From Tetrapyrgos nigripes (lineage: Eukaryota > Basidiomycota > Agaricomycetes > Agaricales > Campanellaceae): a stretch of DNA of 64,000 nt. The notes under the pieces are model-generated. The model was not told the DNA's origin. It made no database searches and saw nothing but the letters and a program-made list of their open reading frames with translations. Shown here in pieces: positions 21,894 through 36,800 of the stretch; the stretch's first letter is position 1; each line of letters begins with the position of its first letter. Position numbers and translations under genes: made by a program. Where the stretch lies: assembly GCA_013368315.1 (NCBI GenBank), contig JAACJM010000293.1, forward strand, positions 1 to 64,000, written 5' to 3'.

Positions 21894-24800
21894 ATGGCTT
21901 CGACGAGTAGCGAGGGCTTTCACGACCCTCTCACCTTCAATTTACATGGTCAAACAAAATTGTTGCTCTCAAGCCTTTCCCCTCATGATCCTTATTTTGC
22001 CGCCATCTCTAGTTCCAAATCTACCACTCAATTACTCGTCGTTCTATCCCAAATTTTGTCGACTCCTGCATACACCCTACACGCTGCAAATATTTTTCGC
22101 CCAATATTACTCGATCTATGTGCTAGATGGATAGAAAGATCCGATGTATCTGAAGACGAATTTGTAGCCCTATGTCTTTTGGTTGAAGTCCATGAGGAAC
22201 TTTTTCCGTGAGTACTCCTGTCCTCCCTTGTATGTGCCGACACTTATTTTTTCTTAAGAATACTGTATCGAACTTTCTCAAAACCATCATGGACCAAAGG
22301 TCCTCTGCAAAACGCATCAAACGCGGATTCGACACGAATACATCGCTTGCTACTGACGTACTACCGTATTTTGCAAATAAATCGCGAACTGCCTTCCCTT
22401 CTCTTCTGGTCCCTGGCTCCACTTACTCTTCTTATATCTAACGAGCATTCCGACAATGCAACAAAACTCATGGCCATCCGGTGTTATGCGCTACAGTGTG
22501 GCATGGGAGAAGCGGAACGAAACAAATGGGAAGCTGAAGTAGTCGGAGATGTGGCTGTTGTCGATTGTCCTTTGGATTACGGAGTAAAGCTGGATGGGAC
22601 AGAGAACAAGACGGATGGTTGGTTATTGCCTGTTGTGGAGTATCAACGCGTTCGTGAAGCTCGGAATAAACTGGTTTCTGAGCCCATGGACTATTACACT
22701 CGTGGAGAGGAGGATGTTCATTTGGTGATTGCCCCTGGGGACCTCTGGTATGTATTATTCTCATTATAGCGAGACTTGTCTGATATCGTCATCTAGTCCT
22801 CTAGTGGCAAACATCCACGGTGTTTTTCTTCTACGAAATTCATTGTCCAAAATCTCTTCACCGCTAGTTCATACACCTACGACTGCAAATACTCTTCGTT
22901 TCCTTGCTCTCCACCTTTCTCTACGTCTGCCGACGCTTTTGACGTCCCCTCCATCTTCAGGCAAATCCTTATATCTCTCTCATCTCGCCCAAACGTTACA
23001 TTCCGACGTCCCGAATCAGTTGATCTACATTCACCTTGCAGATACCTCCCTTGACCCTCGTTCTCTTCTTGGATCATATATTTCGTCTCCGACACAGCCT
23101 GGTACCTTTGAGTGGAAGGAAGGAGTGCTGGTCAAGGCCATGCGAGAGGGACGCTGGGTCATCTTCAAAGACATTGATAGAGGCAGCAACGAGGTTCTGG
23201 GTCTCATAAAACCACTTGTCGAGTCTTTGGGCCTTGGTAATTGGATCGGTGGACGCGCCTCCCTTGAAGTCGCTGGACGTGGCAAAGTGGTCGCAGCAGA
23301 CGGCTTTGCTATTTTTGCCACAAGATCTGTTATGCCCTCTCGTAATGTCTTTCCCAATCCAACTTTTTTCGGGGCCCACAAATTCCACGAGATGACTGTG
23401 TCATCCCCGTCGTTGGATGAATTGAAGATGATTATTGATGCACGCTTTCCTCGGTTGGCTGGGACTGCAGCCGTGGGTCTCATAAAACTTTGGGATGCGT
23501 TGCGTGCTCTTGGAAGCACAGCATCTACACGAGATGTCGGTCTGCAAGAGTTGGAGAGACTCTGCACCCGTGTTGAAAGGCTTTTGCCTGCCCATCAGCA
23601 ACCCATGGACATTTCCATGGATACACCTACTCCTCTGCCAGCCGTTTTTCCCAACATCACACTGCGAGAACAAATCTTGCTTGCTTCCAGAGACGTCTTC
23701 GGAGGAGGAGGGGTACTCACCAATGCTGCTCGGACTCATGTCGCTTCTGTCATCGCAATAGTTGGAGAACAACTTGGTCTGGAGGAAGAACGTCGAGAAT
23801 GGCTATTGACGAGTTTTGTCCCCGATTTCGAAATGGAAAAGGATGTGAATGGACACGTTACTGCCGTACGTGCTGGACTCACGCGTCTCTTAGTCAAGGA
23901 CACGAAGATGGAGATTGCACCGACAGCTTCTCGGCCATTCGCGATGCACCGACCAGCGACTCTTCTAACCTCGAGAATTGCTACGGCGATATCCCTTAGT
24001 GAGCCTGTCCTGTTAACGGGAGAAACGGGAACGGGCAAAACCAGTGTTGTCACACATTTGGCGCATACACTTCGCCAACCGTTGATTTCATTAAATTTGT
24101 CTCACCAAACAGAGTCGTCGGACCTAATTGGTGGATTCAAACCCGTCGACGCACGTATACCTGCTACAGCTCTACAAGAGAGATTTCTGGAGCTGTTTGG
24201 AGAGATGTTTAGTAGGAAGAAAAACGAGAAGTTTGAGGAAGAGACAAGGAAGGCTGTTGCCCAAGGGAAGTGGAAACGAGCAGGTGGATTGTGGAAGGAG
24301 AGTATTCGGTTAGCTAAAGACCGTATAAAGAGCAAGTTGAAGGAAGGAGAAAAGTGAGTTTTCTTGATGTCCTACGAAATCTGAATTTAATTATTTATTT
24401 AGTGACAAGCAACTTGAGGAACTGGACTCCCAGACACCCCGAAAACGACGTAAAGTCATCGACCTTTCGTCCTTGAACATTTCAGGGTTGCAATGGAGCT
24501 CTTTCGAGCATGACGTCGATGACTTCAATGCTCAACATGTCCATGGTGGTGGGAAGTTTGCCTTTGGCTTTGTAGAAGGTCCATTGGTGAAGGCTTTGAG
24601 ATCTGGAGACTGGTACGTGGCAAATATCTTTTAGTTTCATGTGTACTAATTTTGTCCTTTTTTGTAGGATTCTTTTGGACGAGATCAACTTGGCGAGCCC
24701 CGAAACGCTTGAATGCGTTTCTAGTATCCTTCATAGTCCCAGTGCATCAATCACTCTCACAGAGCAAGGTTCCCTGGAACCGGTTCCACGACACCCCAAT

Positions 24801-27800
24801 TTCCGTCTGTTTGCCTGTATGAACCCAGCAACCGACGTCGGAAAGAAGGATCTTCCTCCCAATATCCGTTCTCGCTTCACCGAAATCGATGTACCTCCCC
24901 CGGATGCCGACCGTGACACTCTTCTGAGCATTGTCACTCAGTACATCGGTCCACTTGCAGTCGGTGATAAAGGCGTTATTATGGACGTTTCCGACTACTA
25001 CCTCTCCGTCAAACAGCTCTCAGAGTCTCGTAAGATCGCGGATGGGTCTAATCACCGACCTCACTTCAGCATGCGAACTCTAGCGCGTGCATTGACTTTT
25101 GCTTCCGATATTGCAAGTACTTATGGTTTGAGGAGAGCGATCTGGGAAGGGTGTCTCATGGCATTTACGATGGTGTTGGATGTGCCGAGTGCAGAACTAG
25201 TCATGGGGCTGGCTCAGAAGCATTTGCTTGCCGGAGTCAAGAATCCTTCATCACTACTCTCCAGGGAACCTTCTATTCCACATGGTAGGTCACCAGAAGA
25301 ATTCGTGAAGTTTGGACCTTTCTACCTCGAAAAGGGTCCTCTACCTCCAGATCCCGTCGACGACTATATCATCACACCTTCGGTGGAGACAAAACTCATT
25401 GACCTCGCCAGGATCATCCTTACTCGTCGGTTCCCGGTACTCATTGAAGGCCCTACGTCCAGTGGTAAAACCAGTTCCATCGAATACTTGGCTAAACGCA
25501 CTGGACATCGGTTTGTTCGTATCAACAATCACGAGCATACCGATATACAAGAGTATCTCGGCTCATATGTCCCAGATCCCATTACAGGCAAGCTTGTATT
25601 CTCAGACGGGCTGCTAGTACGTGCTCTGCGGAACGGGGACTGGATAGTCTTGGACGAGCTCAACCTTGCTCCCACCGACGTTCTCGAAGCGCTGAACAGG
25701 CTGTTGGACGATAATCGGGAACTTGTAATACCGGAGACAGGCGAGATCGTTAAACCTCATCATCACTTCATGCTCTTCGCAGCGCAGAACCCACCAGGCT
25801 TGTACGCAGGACGAAAGATCTTATCCAGGGCTTTCCGTAATCGTTTCTTGGAGGTTCATTTCGAGGATGTCCCCGAGGCTGAATTGGAGACTATTCTTTG
25901 CCAGCGATGTCAGATCGCGCCGTCATATGGCAAAAAGATAGTCAGCGTCTTCCGAGAGCTGCAGAAACGCCGACAGTTCAGCAGGGTGTTTGAAAGCAAA
26001 CAAGGGTTTGCTACTCTTCGTGATCTTTTCCGCTGGGCAGGGCGAGATGCTGTAGGATATCAGGAGCTAGCAGACAACGGCTATATGTTGCTGGCTGAGC
26101 GGGCTCGCAGAGAAGATGACAAAGCTGCTGTCAAGGAAGTGATAGAGACCATCATGGGTGTGAGGATTGATGACAATGCTCTATACACTCTTCGGAATCC
26201 GCAAGTCGACTTTCCTAGTTTCCTTGGTTGTCCAGTCCCTTCGTCTTCCGATCTCGTTTGGACCAAAGCCATGCAGCGACTATTCATCCTCGTCAGTCGC
26301 GCTCTCCGTTTCAACGAGCCTGTCTTACTAGTTGGGGAGACTGGGTGTGGTAAGACATCCGTCTGCCAAGTCTTCGCCCAAGCTACTCAACAGCAGCTTC
26401 TCGCCTTGAACTGTCATCAGAATACGGAGACGGCCGACTTGATTGGTGGACTTCGTCCGGTACGTGATAGAAGATCCCTAGAAGCCGATATATTGCGTGA
26501 CGTCGTTCCTCTTTTGGAAGAACTGGGGATGTCTTTGGAAGCACGCGACATGGACGTACTAGCAACGCAGATAATAACGGCCTTACGATCACCATCTTTG
26601 CAAGAACAACATAGATCCCGACTGTCTGCTTTGCAACATAAGATGGCCCGTTTCAAGTCAATCTTCGAGTGGCACGATGGTCCGTTGGTTGAAGCTATGC
26701 GTCATGGCGATGTATTTTTACTCGACGAAATTTCCCTTGCCGACGACTCCGTCTTGGAACGTTTGAATAGTGTCCTGGAGCCATCTCGTTCACTGGTACT
26801 CGCGGAAAAAGGTGGCAGCGACCCGCAGCAATCCTTGATACACGCCGAGGATTCCTTCAAACTCGTGGCCACGATGAATCCAGGTGGTGATTACGGAAAG
26901 AAGGAACTTTCACCTGCTCTGCGTAACCGTTTCACTGAAATTTGGGTACCGGCGGTAGACAATCGTGCTGACCTGCAGTTAATCGTCGACTCGATGTGGA
27001 GACATGAAGCTCTACGAAGCTATACAAGCCGTATGCTCGATTTCGTGGATACACTGGTGGATTTAGCTGTTGATAGGTCATTCATCAACCTCCGTGATAT
27101 TCTTGTGAGTGGTGCACTGTAGAGCAATGAACATAATTCTGATCTCCTTCAAGGCCTGGGTATCATTTTCCAATGCCGTATATGATTCCTCGACAACTTG
27201 CAATATAACACCGGATGAAATTTTTGTGAGTAGCAGCTCTTCAAGAGGGTATTTTCTACTCTGACTCAGTAAAGCACCATGCAGCCCATATGACCTACCT
27301 CGACGGTCTCGGATCGGCTCCGTCCCTAACATCGTATTCTCAAAGCGCCCTGCAAGCATTGAAGGAGAAGGCCGTGTCCTACCTTCAGAATCTTGTACCA
27401 GTTGACGAAAGCCGGTCTTCCTTACCCCTTTACGACTCGTTCACTCATTTCCAGTTGGGTTCATTTGCGATACCTCGAGGACCTTACGAATCCTTCAACC
27501 AGGCCTTCAATTTCGAAGCACCTACTACTCACAACAACGCAATGCGTGTCATTCGTGCCTGCCAACTTGGGAAGCCCATATTACTTGAGGGAAGTCCTGG
27601 CGTTGGAAAAACGAGTCTCATCACGGCTCTGGCAAAGGCCTCAGGCAACGTTCTCTGTCGGATCAATCTCTCTGATCAGACGGATCTGATTGACTTGTTT
27701 GGATCCGATCTTCCGGTCGAGGGTGGTGGACCTGGAGAGTTTGCGTGGAAGGACGGTGAATTTTTGAGGGCAATGCAAGAGGGAAGATGGGTACTGTTGG

Positions 27801-30800
27801 ATGAGATGAACCTAGCACCCCAGGCTGTACTCGAAGGACTCAATGCTGTTCTTGATCACCGAGGTTCCGTCTACATACCTGAACTCGGAAGAACCTTCAT
27901 CAAGCATCCAACATTCCGTATCTTCGCTGCACAAAACCCTTTGAATCAAGGTGGTGGTCGGAAGGGTTTACCAAAGTCGTTTGTGAACAGGTTCACCAAG
28001 GTCTACGTGGATCATTTGTCACCCGAGGATTTACTTCTCGTCTGTCGGCACCTGCATCCGGACATTAGTGAAGATATTCTACTCGGGATGATCTCGTTCA
28101 ATTCGAGCTTGAACGAGGCTGTTTCGGTGCAACGTTCCTTTGGTAGAGAAGGAACTCCATGGGAGTTCAACCTTAGAGATGTTCTTCGTTGGGGAAAACT
28201 GCTTTTGTCAACTCATCCTTCCCTCCATCCTGTTGAGCACCTTCGCAACGTCTACCTTCATCGGTTCCGCAGCAGAGAGGATCGGACCAGGGCTCAAATT
28301 CTCTTCGACAATTTCTTCTCTTCGTCCGTCGACCTGTCAAAAAATCCCAGTTGGTCCATATCACCGTCGGAAATATGCGTTGGTCACTTCCACGTTGAAC
28401 GAAACGACATGCTTCCCTCTCGTCGTTCCAGACGTATCCTGAAGACTCAACTCTCTGCTCTTGAAGCTGCTGGTTGTTGCATCACCGAGTCTTGGCTTGC
28501 GATCATAACCGGGGCCAAGAATAGCGGAAAGACAGACTTGGTCAGGCTACTAGCTGGTCTCACTGGCAACAATCTTCGCGAGATATCGGTGAATGGTGCA
28601 ACTGATACGATGGATATTCTGGGCGGTTTTGAGCAGGTGGATGCCCGTAGCCGCGTGATTTCCATAGCGGAGGATCTGCTATGCGTCGTTGACCAGGCGT
28701 ATCGGTCCAGACATTTCTCCGCCATCAGAAGTCTGGAACCATATTGTCTGCTAAGGCAAGGGATTGCCTCCAAACCTCTTCATGGATTAGTGGAGCTGGT
28801 TTTAGGAGTTCTTCACTCCCTTGATGAAGCACAATTGCCTGAGCTGTCTTCACTCCGTAGCAGGCTTGACAATGTGGTTAATCAAGCTGACAAGCTCGGA
28901 CATTTTGAATGGGTTGATGGTCCTCTAGTCCGAGCACTGAAAGAGGGTGGTTGGCTGCTCTTGGATGGGGCTAATCTGTGTAGTCCCTCTGTCTTGGACC
29001 GTCTCAACTCCCTTTGCGAGCAAGATGGCTTTTTGACTTTGGGTGAAAGAGGCTACGTGAATGGCGAGGTCCAAGTCTTGTATCCGCATGGTAGCTTCCG
29101 GTTATTCATGACTGTTGACCCACAATATGGCGAGTTGTCGAGGGCAATGCGTAATCGGGGCATCGAGATCGCTCTGCTTCCAAACTCTTCTGAAGACGAT
29201 GCCAGCATTCTCCGAGACTACCACAGACTGGCTGCCGATGTAAGCTCAACTCTGTCAGTGATTGCCTACTCCGCTATCGGACGCGGGCTGAAGAGCTTGT
29301 CAAGCGAACTATCCGTTTCCTCTCATACTTCTGGACGAGCCCTGGATCATTATTCACAACTTGCGGCACTCGTCGATCATGCCCCCATGGTTCTCAGACC
29401 ATTTAACCGTCCCGAGGAGGCTGCATATCACTTCATTACGCGTTCCATCATTCCAATGTCGATTCCCCTGTTCCTCCGTCTTCTCTCTTTGACAGAAAGC
29501 AACGATGCTTCTATGGTATCAATGTGCTCGACGTTGTTTAGTCGAGCTACTTCGGCCATTTCAAAGATGCGGAGTAATTATAGTTGTCGGTCAGTGTCCC
29601 TAGACCGTATTTCCGCTCAGGTTGGTGTGCAGTTGACATCTTTCCGAACTACATCTAATTACCGCAAGTAGTGCATTGATTTTTTCTTGAACCGCGAATT
29701 TTCCACATCCTCTTCCCTTTCTCAGTTCCATTTGGGCATTTTGAAGGTCTTGCAACTCGTGGTTGCTTTGAGTATCGACGATACGTCCCAGCATTCCTCA
29801 GTGCATTTTCACGATAGCAAAGGTTCCGGTGGCAATGATCGTCTTAGCCGAGCCCGAACTGCAATCGTCTCCTTGATAAAGGAAGTCAATTTTGCTGCAA
29901 CCTCGATTCTTGAAGATGTTGATGACGGTGCTCCCCTAGAAGAATTGGTGAGTATCAAAGTTGTCATTTTCTTGAATAGCATCCTCAGGATCTTATAGAT
30001 CAGCCATCTTTCTTCAGCGTCCGATTTGCTCAAATACGTGGCCCATTTGCGCAATGCACGCGGCGCCACGCTTGACTTTTCAGCTGTCAAAGTTATCACA
30101 GAGTGGGTAGAAGATGCAGCCAGAGCATTGTCCCCTCGTCATCCATCTGTCCAGCTCTGTGCAATTGCCGTCAAGGAGGTTGCTTCTCCTTCAACTGGTC
30201 TTGGTTTAGCTGAACTTTGGTCAGCGTTTAGCCGCAATCTGGGGTCAGAAATTCGGTTGGAGATTGAGAAAATGGATATGTTGGCCGCGAATCGTACTTT
30301 TGGTGAGTGTAGACTATCTGAACCGTCGCGGACCCACTAATGGGGAGTTCGCAAGAAATGAGAGGGCAAATCCTCAACCTGATGGCGATGAGGTCATTGC
30401 CCCGAGGTTTCACCGAGAAAGGTCCGACTGAAGCGTTGATGGAAGTTCTAGAGTCGGTGCGTATGTGTTGTCTATATTTTCCATATCCTCCTTGACGCAA
30501 TCGGCAGACAATACAGAATGATGAAGACACATCAAGAATCTACGATAGCACAGCGCTGTTCATGTCCTCAATGGTTGCTCAGCTTGGATTTTTGGCTTGC
30601 ATTAGAAGCGAGATTTCTGAGGTTAACCGCATTTACCTTGTTTATCTGCACAGAGAAATTGACTGAGGCGGTATAGGAAACAAGAAAATCTACTCAAGAA
30701 CTCATTGCGTCGGTCTGTCGGTATCCAAACGCATCTCTAGGCCGCGTGGTTCCATACCAACAACTTCTTTGGCTTTCAGAGACAGATAGAGGTAAATACA

Positions 30801-33800
30801 ATCTCCAAACATCGCCAAATGAACCGTCTGATTGAAGATATAGATGCCTCTGTCATCCGAAATCAACTCAGGATCCAGTGGATGAAAGATTTGTGGTGTG
30901 ATGTAAGAAAAAATCCTAGTCCACCTAAGCCTCTGTCTAACTTGGAACTCCAGAATGGTTGCGGTCCAGAAATCCTATTATCACCTAGTCTTCTGCACTC
31001 TACTCTCGTCGTATGGTAAGGATAATCTCTTTTTTTTTTTTTTTGTCTTTGCAGAGGACTAACACGTCCAACCTAGGAACTGGGCAGATCAATCTCTTTC
31101 AAGTCTGACGGAGTACGAAATGACGGTACATACTCAGATGCGGTTTGTTTTACTTGGTTGCGAACGGGATGCTTCGAGGATCGACCAGCTCAGAAGTCTC
31201 CTTTTTGAATCGGTGGTCAAGGTTGGTATCACTTTTGATGCTGTGATAATAGCTAATTTTCGTAGATAGCCTCCTGTTTCGTCACAGACCTTCCCCCGGT
31301 ACTCGAGGGCTCTAGATCTCCAGAAATTCTTGCATTCTGCAAATCTATCACGCATCCAATCCTATCGCCAATCTTTACATCCCACTTGCATCCTTTGCTA
31401 GAAGGCCCCGCTGATGACGTCACACGTATGGGTTTGGCCTGGATGGCCGTGGCCAGAATACTCCTGGAGTTGTTTGTCCCTGACGTGCCTGTAGACCCAT
31501 CTTCCGTGCAGGACTGTACATCCCGGTTTTGGCAGGGTGAAGAGACATCCATTTCTGCTCAGATCTCGCTGCATCTACGACTCGAGGAAGTGGCAACTGG
31601 CAACATCGACAACGAGGTTATTACCTATCTGCGAAGTTGTCTGGCTGATGTGGTGCAGCACATTCGTCGCCTACCTGCCACATCTGGTCAAATCCGCGAT
31701 ATATCACGTCTACATATGTTCTGGTCTGAAGTGTCGCAGTTCCAGCGTCACGTTGTTGCGCCCTCCAAAATTGAGGGTGTATTGCGGTCTCTGGAAAGCG
31801 GCGACATCTCAGCTTTTCAGCGAGAAGAAGTCACACAGAAATCCATCCAAGGCTTTCTTCAGCGTCTGCAGAGTGTATATCCTGAATTCAGTGACATCGT
31901 CCTTCCAATAGAGTATGCGTTGCTGCACCTACAATTGGGGCTACGGATTCTCAAGCAGGCTGTTCCGAACGTCGAAACCTCTGCGGGTTTCCCTTTGACC
32001 GCATTCCCATCTGCACGATCCTCGGACAGCTTGGCCTTGGGTGTTCATCGAGGACCTAGCGACGATGTCAAAGCCTTCCAGCACGTGCTCCTATCTGCCG
32101 CTGCTTTGTCGTTCAACAAAGCTATGGGTGTCAGTGTCGAATCGCAGATCCTGCAGGTTGAAACTACTTACGAGCAAGCCCTGCGTCTATGGCTCATTGA
32201 TCAAGCCAGGGATGAAGAACGAGAGAAGGCTTCACAGTCTCTGTATCGGAACACGCAGGTTAGCCACGACGCTGTAACTGACGCCGAGATAGAAGAACGC
32301 GAGTTCAAGGAGATGTTTCCGTCATTTGAAGCAGTCCTATCTATTGAAGGAGAAAACAAGACAACGACAAAGGGCTCGTCGTCTCGTCTCGTTTCCCCGG
32401 ACGAAATGGACCAGTTTCTCCGTATCCACACCTGCTTGCTTTCGGAATCCTCATCGAAAGACGTTTTTTCCACTTTCCACGAAGTAAGGCTCCAGAGTGT
32501 TACGAGCTACCTGCAATCAGGGAAAGACAATCTAGCCAGTACTCTCGATTTCTCAAGTCTTCCCCTGCAGCTTTCACTCTTACATGATCGTCAGAGTGAG
32601 ATCTCCACTCGTTGCGGCTCTGCGTTGCTTTACAACTTCTACGCCGATGCAAATGTTTGCGAAGCAAGAAAGGGAGCAACCGTTGTCCAGGCGCTTAAGG
32701 AACGACTCGAAGTCCTCATCCAAGAATGGCCGGATCAGATGGTACTTCAACACCTGAGAGACCGTTGTTCGAGCTTCCTCACTCTCGGTCTTCACAGTCC
32801 TGTCGCTAAAGTTCTCTCCGCTGTTGAGCAGTTGTTACTGCAAACAGAGGATTGGGAAATGTACGCCAATCGGGAAAATACACTCAAGATCCACCGGTCT
32901 GCCATAACGGATTTGATCGTACAGTGGAGACGTTTGGAGTTAAGCTGTTGGCAAGGATTGCTGGACACACAAGCGCTCGCTTTCGAAGCAGGGGTTTCGC
33001 GTTGGTGGTTCCAGTTGTACGACTCCTTAGTCCGAGGCTCTTTAGATGCATGGCACCGAGATCCCGACTCCTCTTCGACGTACTTGGACAGCCTACTCCC
33101 TCTCCTGGATGACTTCATCCGTAGCTCTCCATTGGGACAGTTTAGATCGCGAATGTCTTTACTCCAGACTTTTGCTGCTTACTGTGCTCACCTAGCTGCT
33201 GTGAAACCGGACCCTGTACGTAGGCTGTTGGCACGCATCCGTTTCATTGTCCACAATACCTTCAGTCATTTCTCCCTCTATTCCGAAGCGTTGGCCAGTC
33301 ACTTGTCGTCGCAACGATCTGCTTTGGAGTCCGAAGTCCGAAATCTCATTAAATTGGCCAGTTGGAAGGATATCAATGTTCATGCGCTCAAACAGAGTGC
33401 CCAGCAAACTCATCATCGGCTCTACAAGATCGTCAAGAAGCTCCGTGATGTTCTTCGTCAGCCGGTATCAGACCGACTTTCTCCTATATCTGCCGATGTC
33501 TCCGAAACGGAACCGCTAAATCTCAATTTCGACTCGACTCAGACCCCAAGCAGTGGAATGGAATTTCCGTTGTTGCCAAGGGAACAACAGATACCTCAGC
33601 ACCTGCTGAACTTAGGAAGGACATTCACTCGATTCCAGGAGCTGGCTTTCAAACAGATCCTCCCTTCGATGTATAGCAGAACTCCTCAGTTGGTCGATGA
33701 CCTAGCTATCCAGATGATCGTTTCCTCCAAGGACCTTGCGTCGGTGCCGATACCTTCCACACTCCCAGCCGATAAGAAGGAGAAACAAGTCAAGGCTTTA

Positions 33801-36800
33801 CTTTCCAGGAAACGGAAGGCTTGGAGTGATTTGCTGAAGGAGCTTAAAAAAGCCGGGTTTGCTGCCAAATTAAAACCCGAAGTCCTTTCACGGAACGAGA
33901 GCATGCGTTGGGTCCGAGAACAACCGGTTATCGACGTGCAGTTGGAGTCTTACGTGAGAGGCGAGGTTTATTTTCATCGTCTGACCAGTATGCTGCCCAC
34001 TCTTCGTGATTCCCTATCAACCCATCATGCTGATTTGACGACCCGGGAATTGCAAAGAGGGATAATGTTCCTGGAATCCGGTTTTGCTTTGGCAGTAGAC
34101 GCTCGATCTCGGTGCGTGTTCTTATCTCTTTTGAATTCTATTTTTTCTGAAACCTTTCAGGTTGGCACGTTTCGCAAGAACTTGTGCACAATTAGACGAT
34201 GTTTTAGTTCGTTTGAGGCATTTGAGCTTATCCTCAGGCATTCATTCAGCGGGTAGCAAGGCCTTGCAGCAGGTTATCACTATCAAAGATGCCTTGTCCA
34301 AGCTCTTGCATGCATTCACAGAAGTACGCAGTGCGATTCAGCAGATTTCCGGCATTGATGTCGACTTGCCTGTCAATCGAAAGGTCGTAGATGGGATTGA
34401 TGGGGCCGTTACTTCATCCTCAGATCTCTGTAAAAGCTTGTCTTCCATTATCAATCGTATGGGACAATCCTCTTACTCGGTATTGCTGCATGGTAAGTGT
34501 CAATAAGATTGCAATCTCAACGTTCTGACTTTGCAATTGCAGAGGAATATCAGCTGGTACTTGAAGTCGAACACTATCTCCGTCAAGTGCCGGAGTCCAT
34601 TCTTTCTTGGTCCACACTCGATGGTCGTCTGAAGCCCCATTTACTTTCTGTTCATGATTGGCTGCAATCTACTACCCCAAAATGTTTCACCAAACATGAC
34701 GAGACATCTTCCTCATCGCAGACAAATTCTGACGACGTGATCGACGTCTGCTTGGCCAGCGTGCAGACATTAGTCACCAAATGTTCCGAGGCACCTGGAG
34801 AATCCGAAGAAGATCGCGATAACTATATCAAAGACGATTGTCACTCCGTCTGCGAGTTGACTACACTTCTCAGAGTTGATCACCTTGTCGACCGCCTGAA
34901 CGACCTTCTTGCCCTCTTCGCAGCGTCTCAAACCGATCATGTCCCTCGTATCCAACGAATCCTTCCCTTCCTCGAGATCTATTCCCAACTCGTCGAGACT
35001 CAGCTCAAATCTCATGCCTACTGGGCCAAAGGACTCTTCAAACTGAACTACGTCCTCTGTTCAATCTTACAAACTCTCTGCAGACAAGGCTTCTGCAAAC
35101 CACCTGATGCAGAACAGGATGGAGAAGGTGGCGAAGGAGTTGCCGAGATGACTGATGGTGTAGGAATGGGTGAGGGTTCTGGAAACGAGAACGTCAGCAA
35201 GGACATACAAGAGGAGAGTCAAGTTGAAGGGTTGCAGAGTGACGATGCGAAAGACGACCAGTCTCACGAAAACAAGGACGACGATGCAATTGAGATGGAT
35301 CAGGACTTTGGTGGAGAGATGGAAGATGTTCTAGATGATGGAGAGGAACAGGAAGGTGACGACGATGACAAGGATGAAGATGAAGATGAAGATCCAGAGG
35401 AGCAGTTGGGAGATTTGGACGCGTCTGATCCTGCGGCAGTAGACGAAAAGTTCTGGGGCGACGAAAAGGGACCAGAAAATTCGAATGATCCAGAGCAGAA
35501 GACGAATGAGGATCGGTCAGAGGAGTCGAAGGGGGATTCAGACGTCGTGGCGAAGGAAGGAAAGGAGAAGTCGAAGGAAAAAGAGAAGAAAAAGGAAGAA
35601 GGCGAAGGGAAGGAGGACGAGAATGCACCACCGAAAGAAGCTGAAACTGAAGACCTTCCTGACGAAGACGGCCCAGAACCAGATCCTGACCACCCTGAAG
35701 CAAGTGGAGCCCCTATGGACGAGCACGTTCCCGATGCGGATACTTTGGAACTACCTGACGACATGAACCTCGGTGGCGAAGAGAACGCTATGGAAATCGA
35801 TGATACAAAGGACGACGACGACCTAGAGGATATAGGGCCGGAGTTGGAACCAGAAGGTGTCGACGAAGACCGTATGGAAGAGGATCGTCCTGACCGCGAG
35901 GAATCGTCTGGTGAAACGCAGAATCCTGAAGAACCTCAAGCAGAACCGAAGGAAGAGGAGGTCCATGCATCTGGCGAAGCTGAAGGAGATGAAGATGAGA
36001 ATGAAGAGCCTCAGGAGGACAGGACTGCCGTAGCTGAGCCCGATGTCAGCAATGGCGATGGTGCTCCGACCTCAGACAAGCAACCCGACCCGAATTCGAC
36101 GGAAAGTGGTGAAGGAGGAGAAGCAGGTGCATCTACCGGGATGGCCGGACAGACATCTGTTGAACAGGAAAATTCTGAGCTTCAGGACCAGTATGTGACA
36201 CGCTAGTAACAGACTCGACAAAATCACTGATATATCTTACGCAGAACATCGTCTTTGGAGCCTCACCCTCAAAACGATTCCTCAGATCCTTCTCAAGCTG
36301 CTGGTTCTGCTGCAGCCGGCTTTCAACAGGGTCCTCAGCCTCCACCTCAATCATCCGACACTCAGCTTGCCAACAACCCTCTACGCAGTATCGGAGACGC
36401 GATGAAGGAAGTCCAGCAGCGTTTCAACGAAATCCTCAATGGCGAAAACCGTGATGTTCCTCGCGAACAAGCTGGCAACACTGAACAACCATCTCAGGTT
36501 GAGTACATACGACCTGAAGATACCGATCACGACATGCAAGCCCTTGGACCTGCAGAAGAGGAACAAGTCGCTAGTCTCAACCAACTCAAGCTTCTCGATG
36601 ATGAAGAGGAGGCTGAAGATGGCAGTGCCCCCATGGACGTGGATATGGAGCCTCCCGAAGTAATATCTCACGAATTACCTCCTCATCAGCATTCCATGCC
36701 CGAGACAGATAAAACAGCGAAAGCTGAGGGAGAGGATATCCAAGGTGCCGTTACTCGTCGTGACCAGCCTTCATCTACCCTTCAGGATTCTGCAATTGCC

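Noticed and set aside
29600..31400. Possible decay of midasin between 29.6 and 31.4 kb, where open frames become very short
   Set aside because: Several short introns with good GT..AG ends (for example 30620-30679 and 30787-30829) restore one continuous frame.
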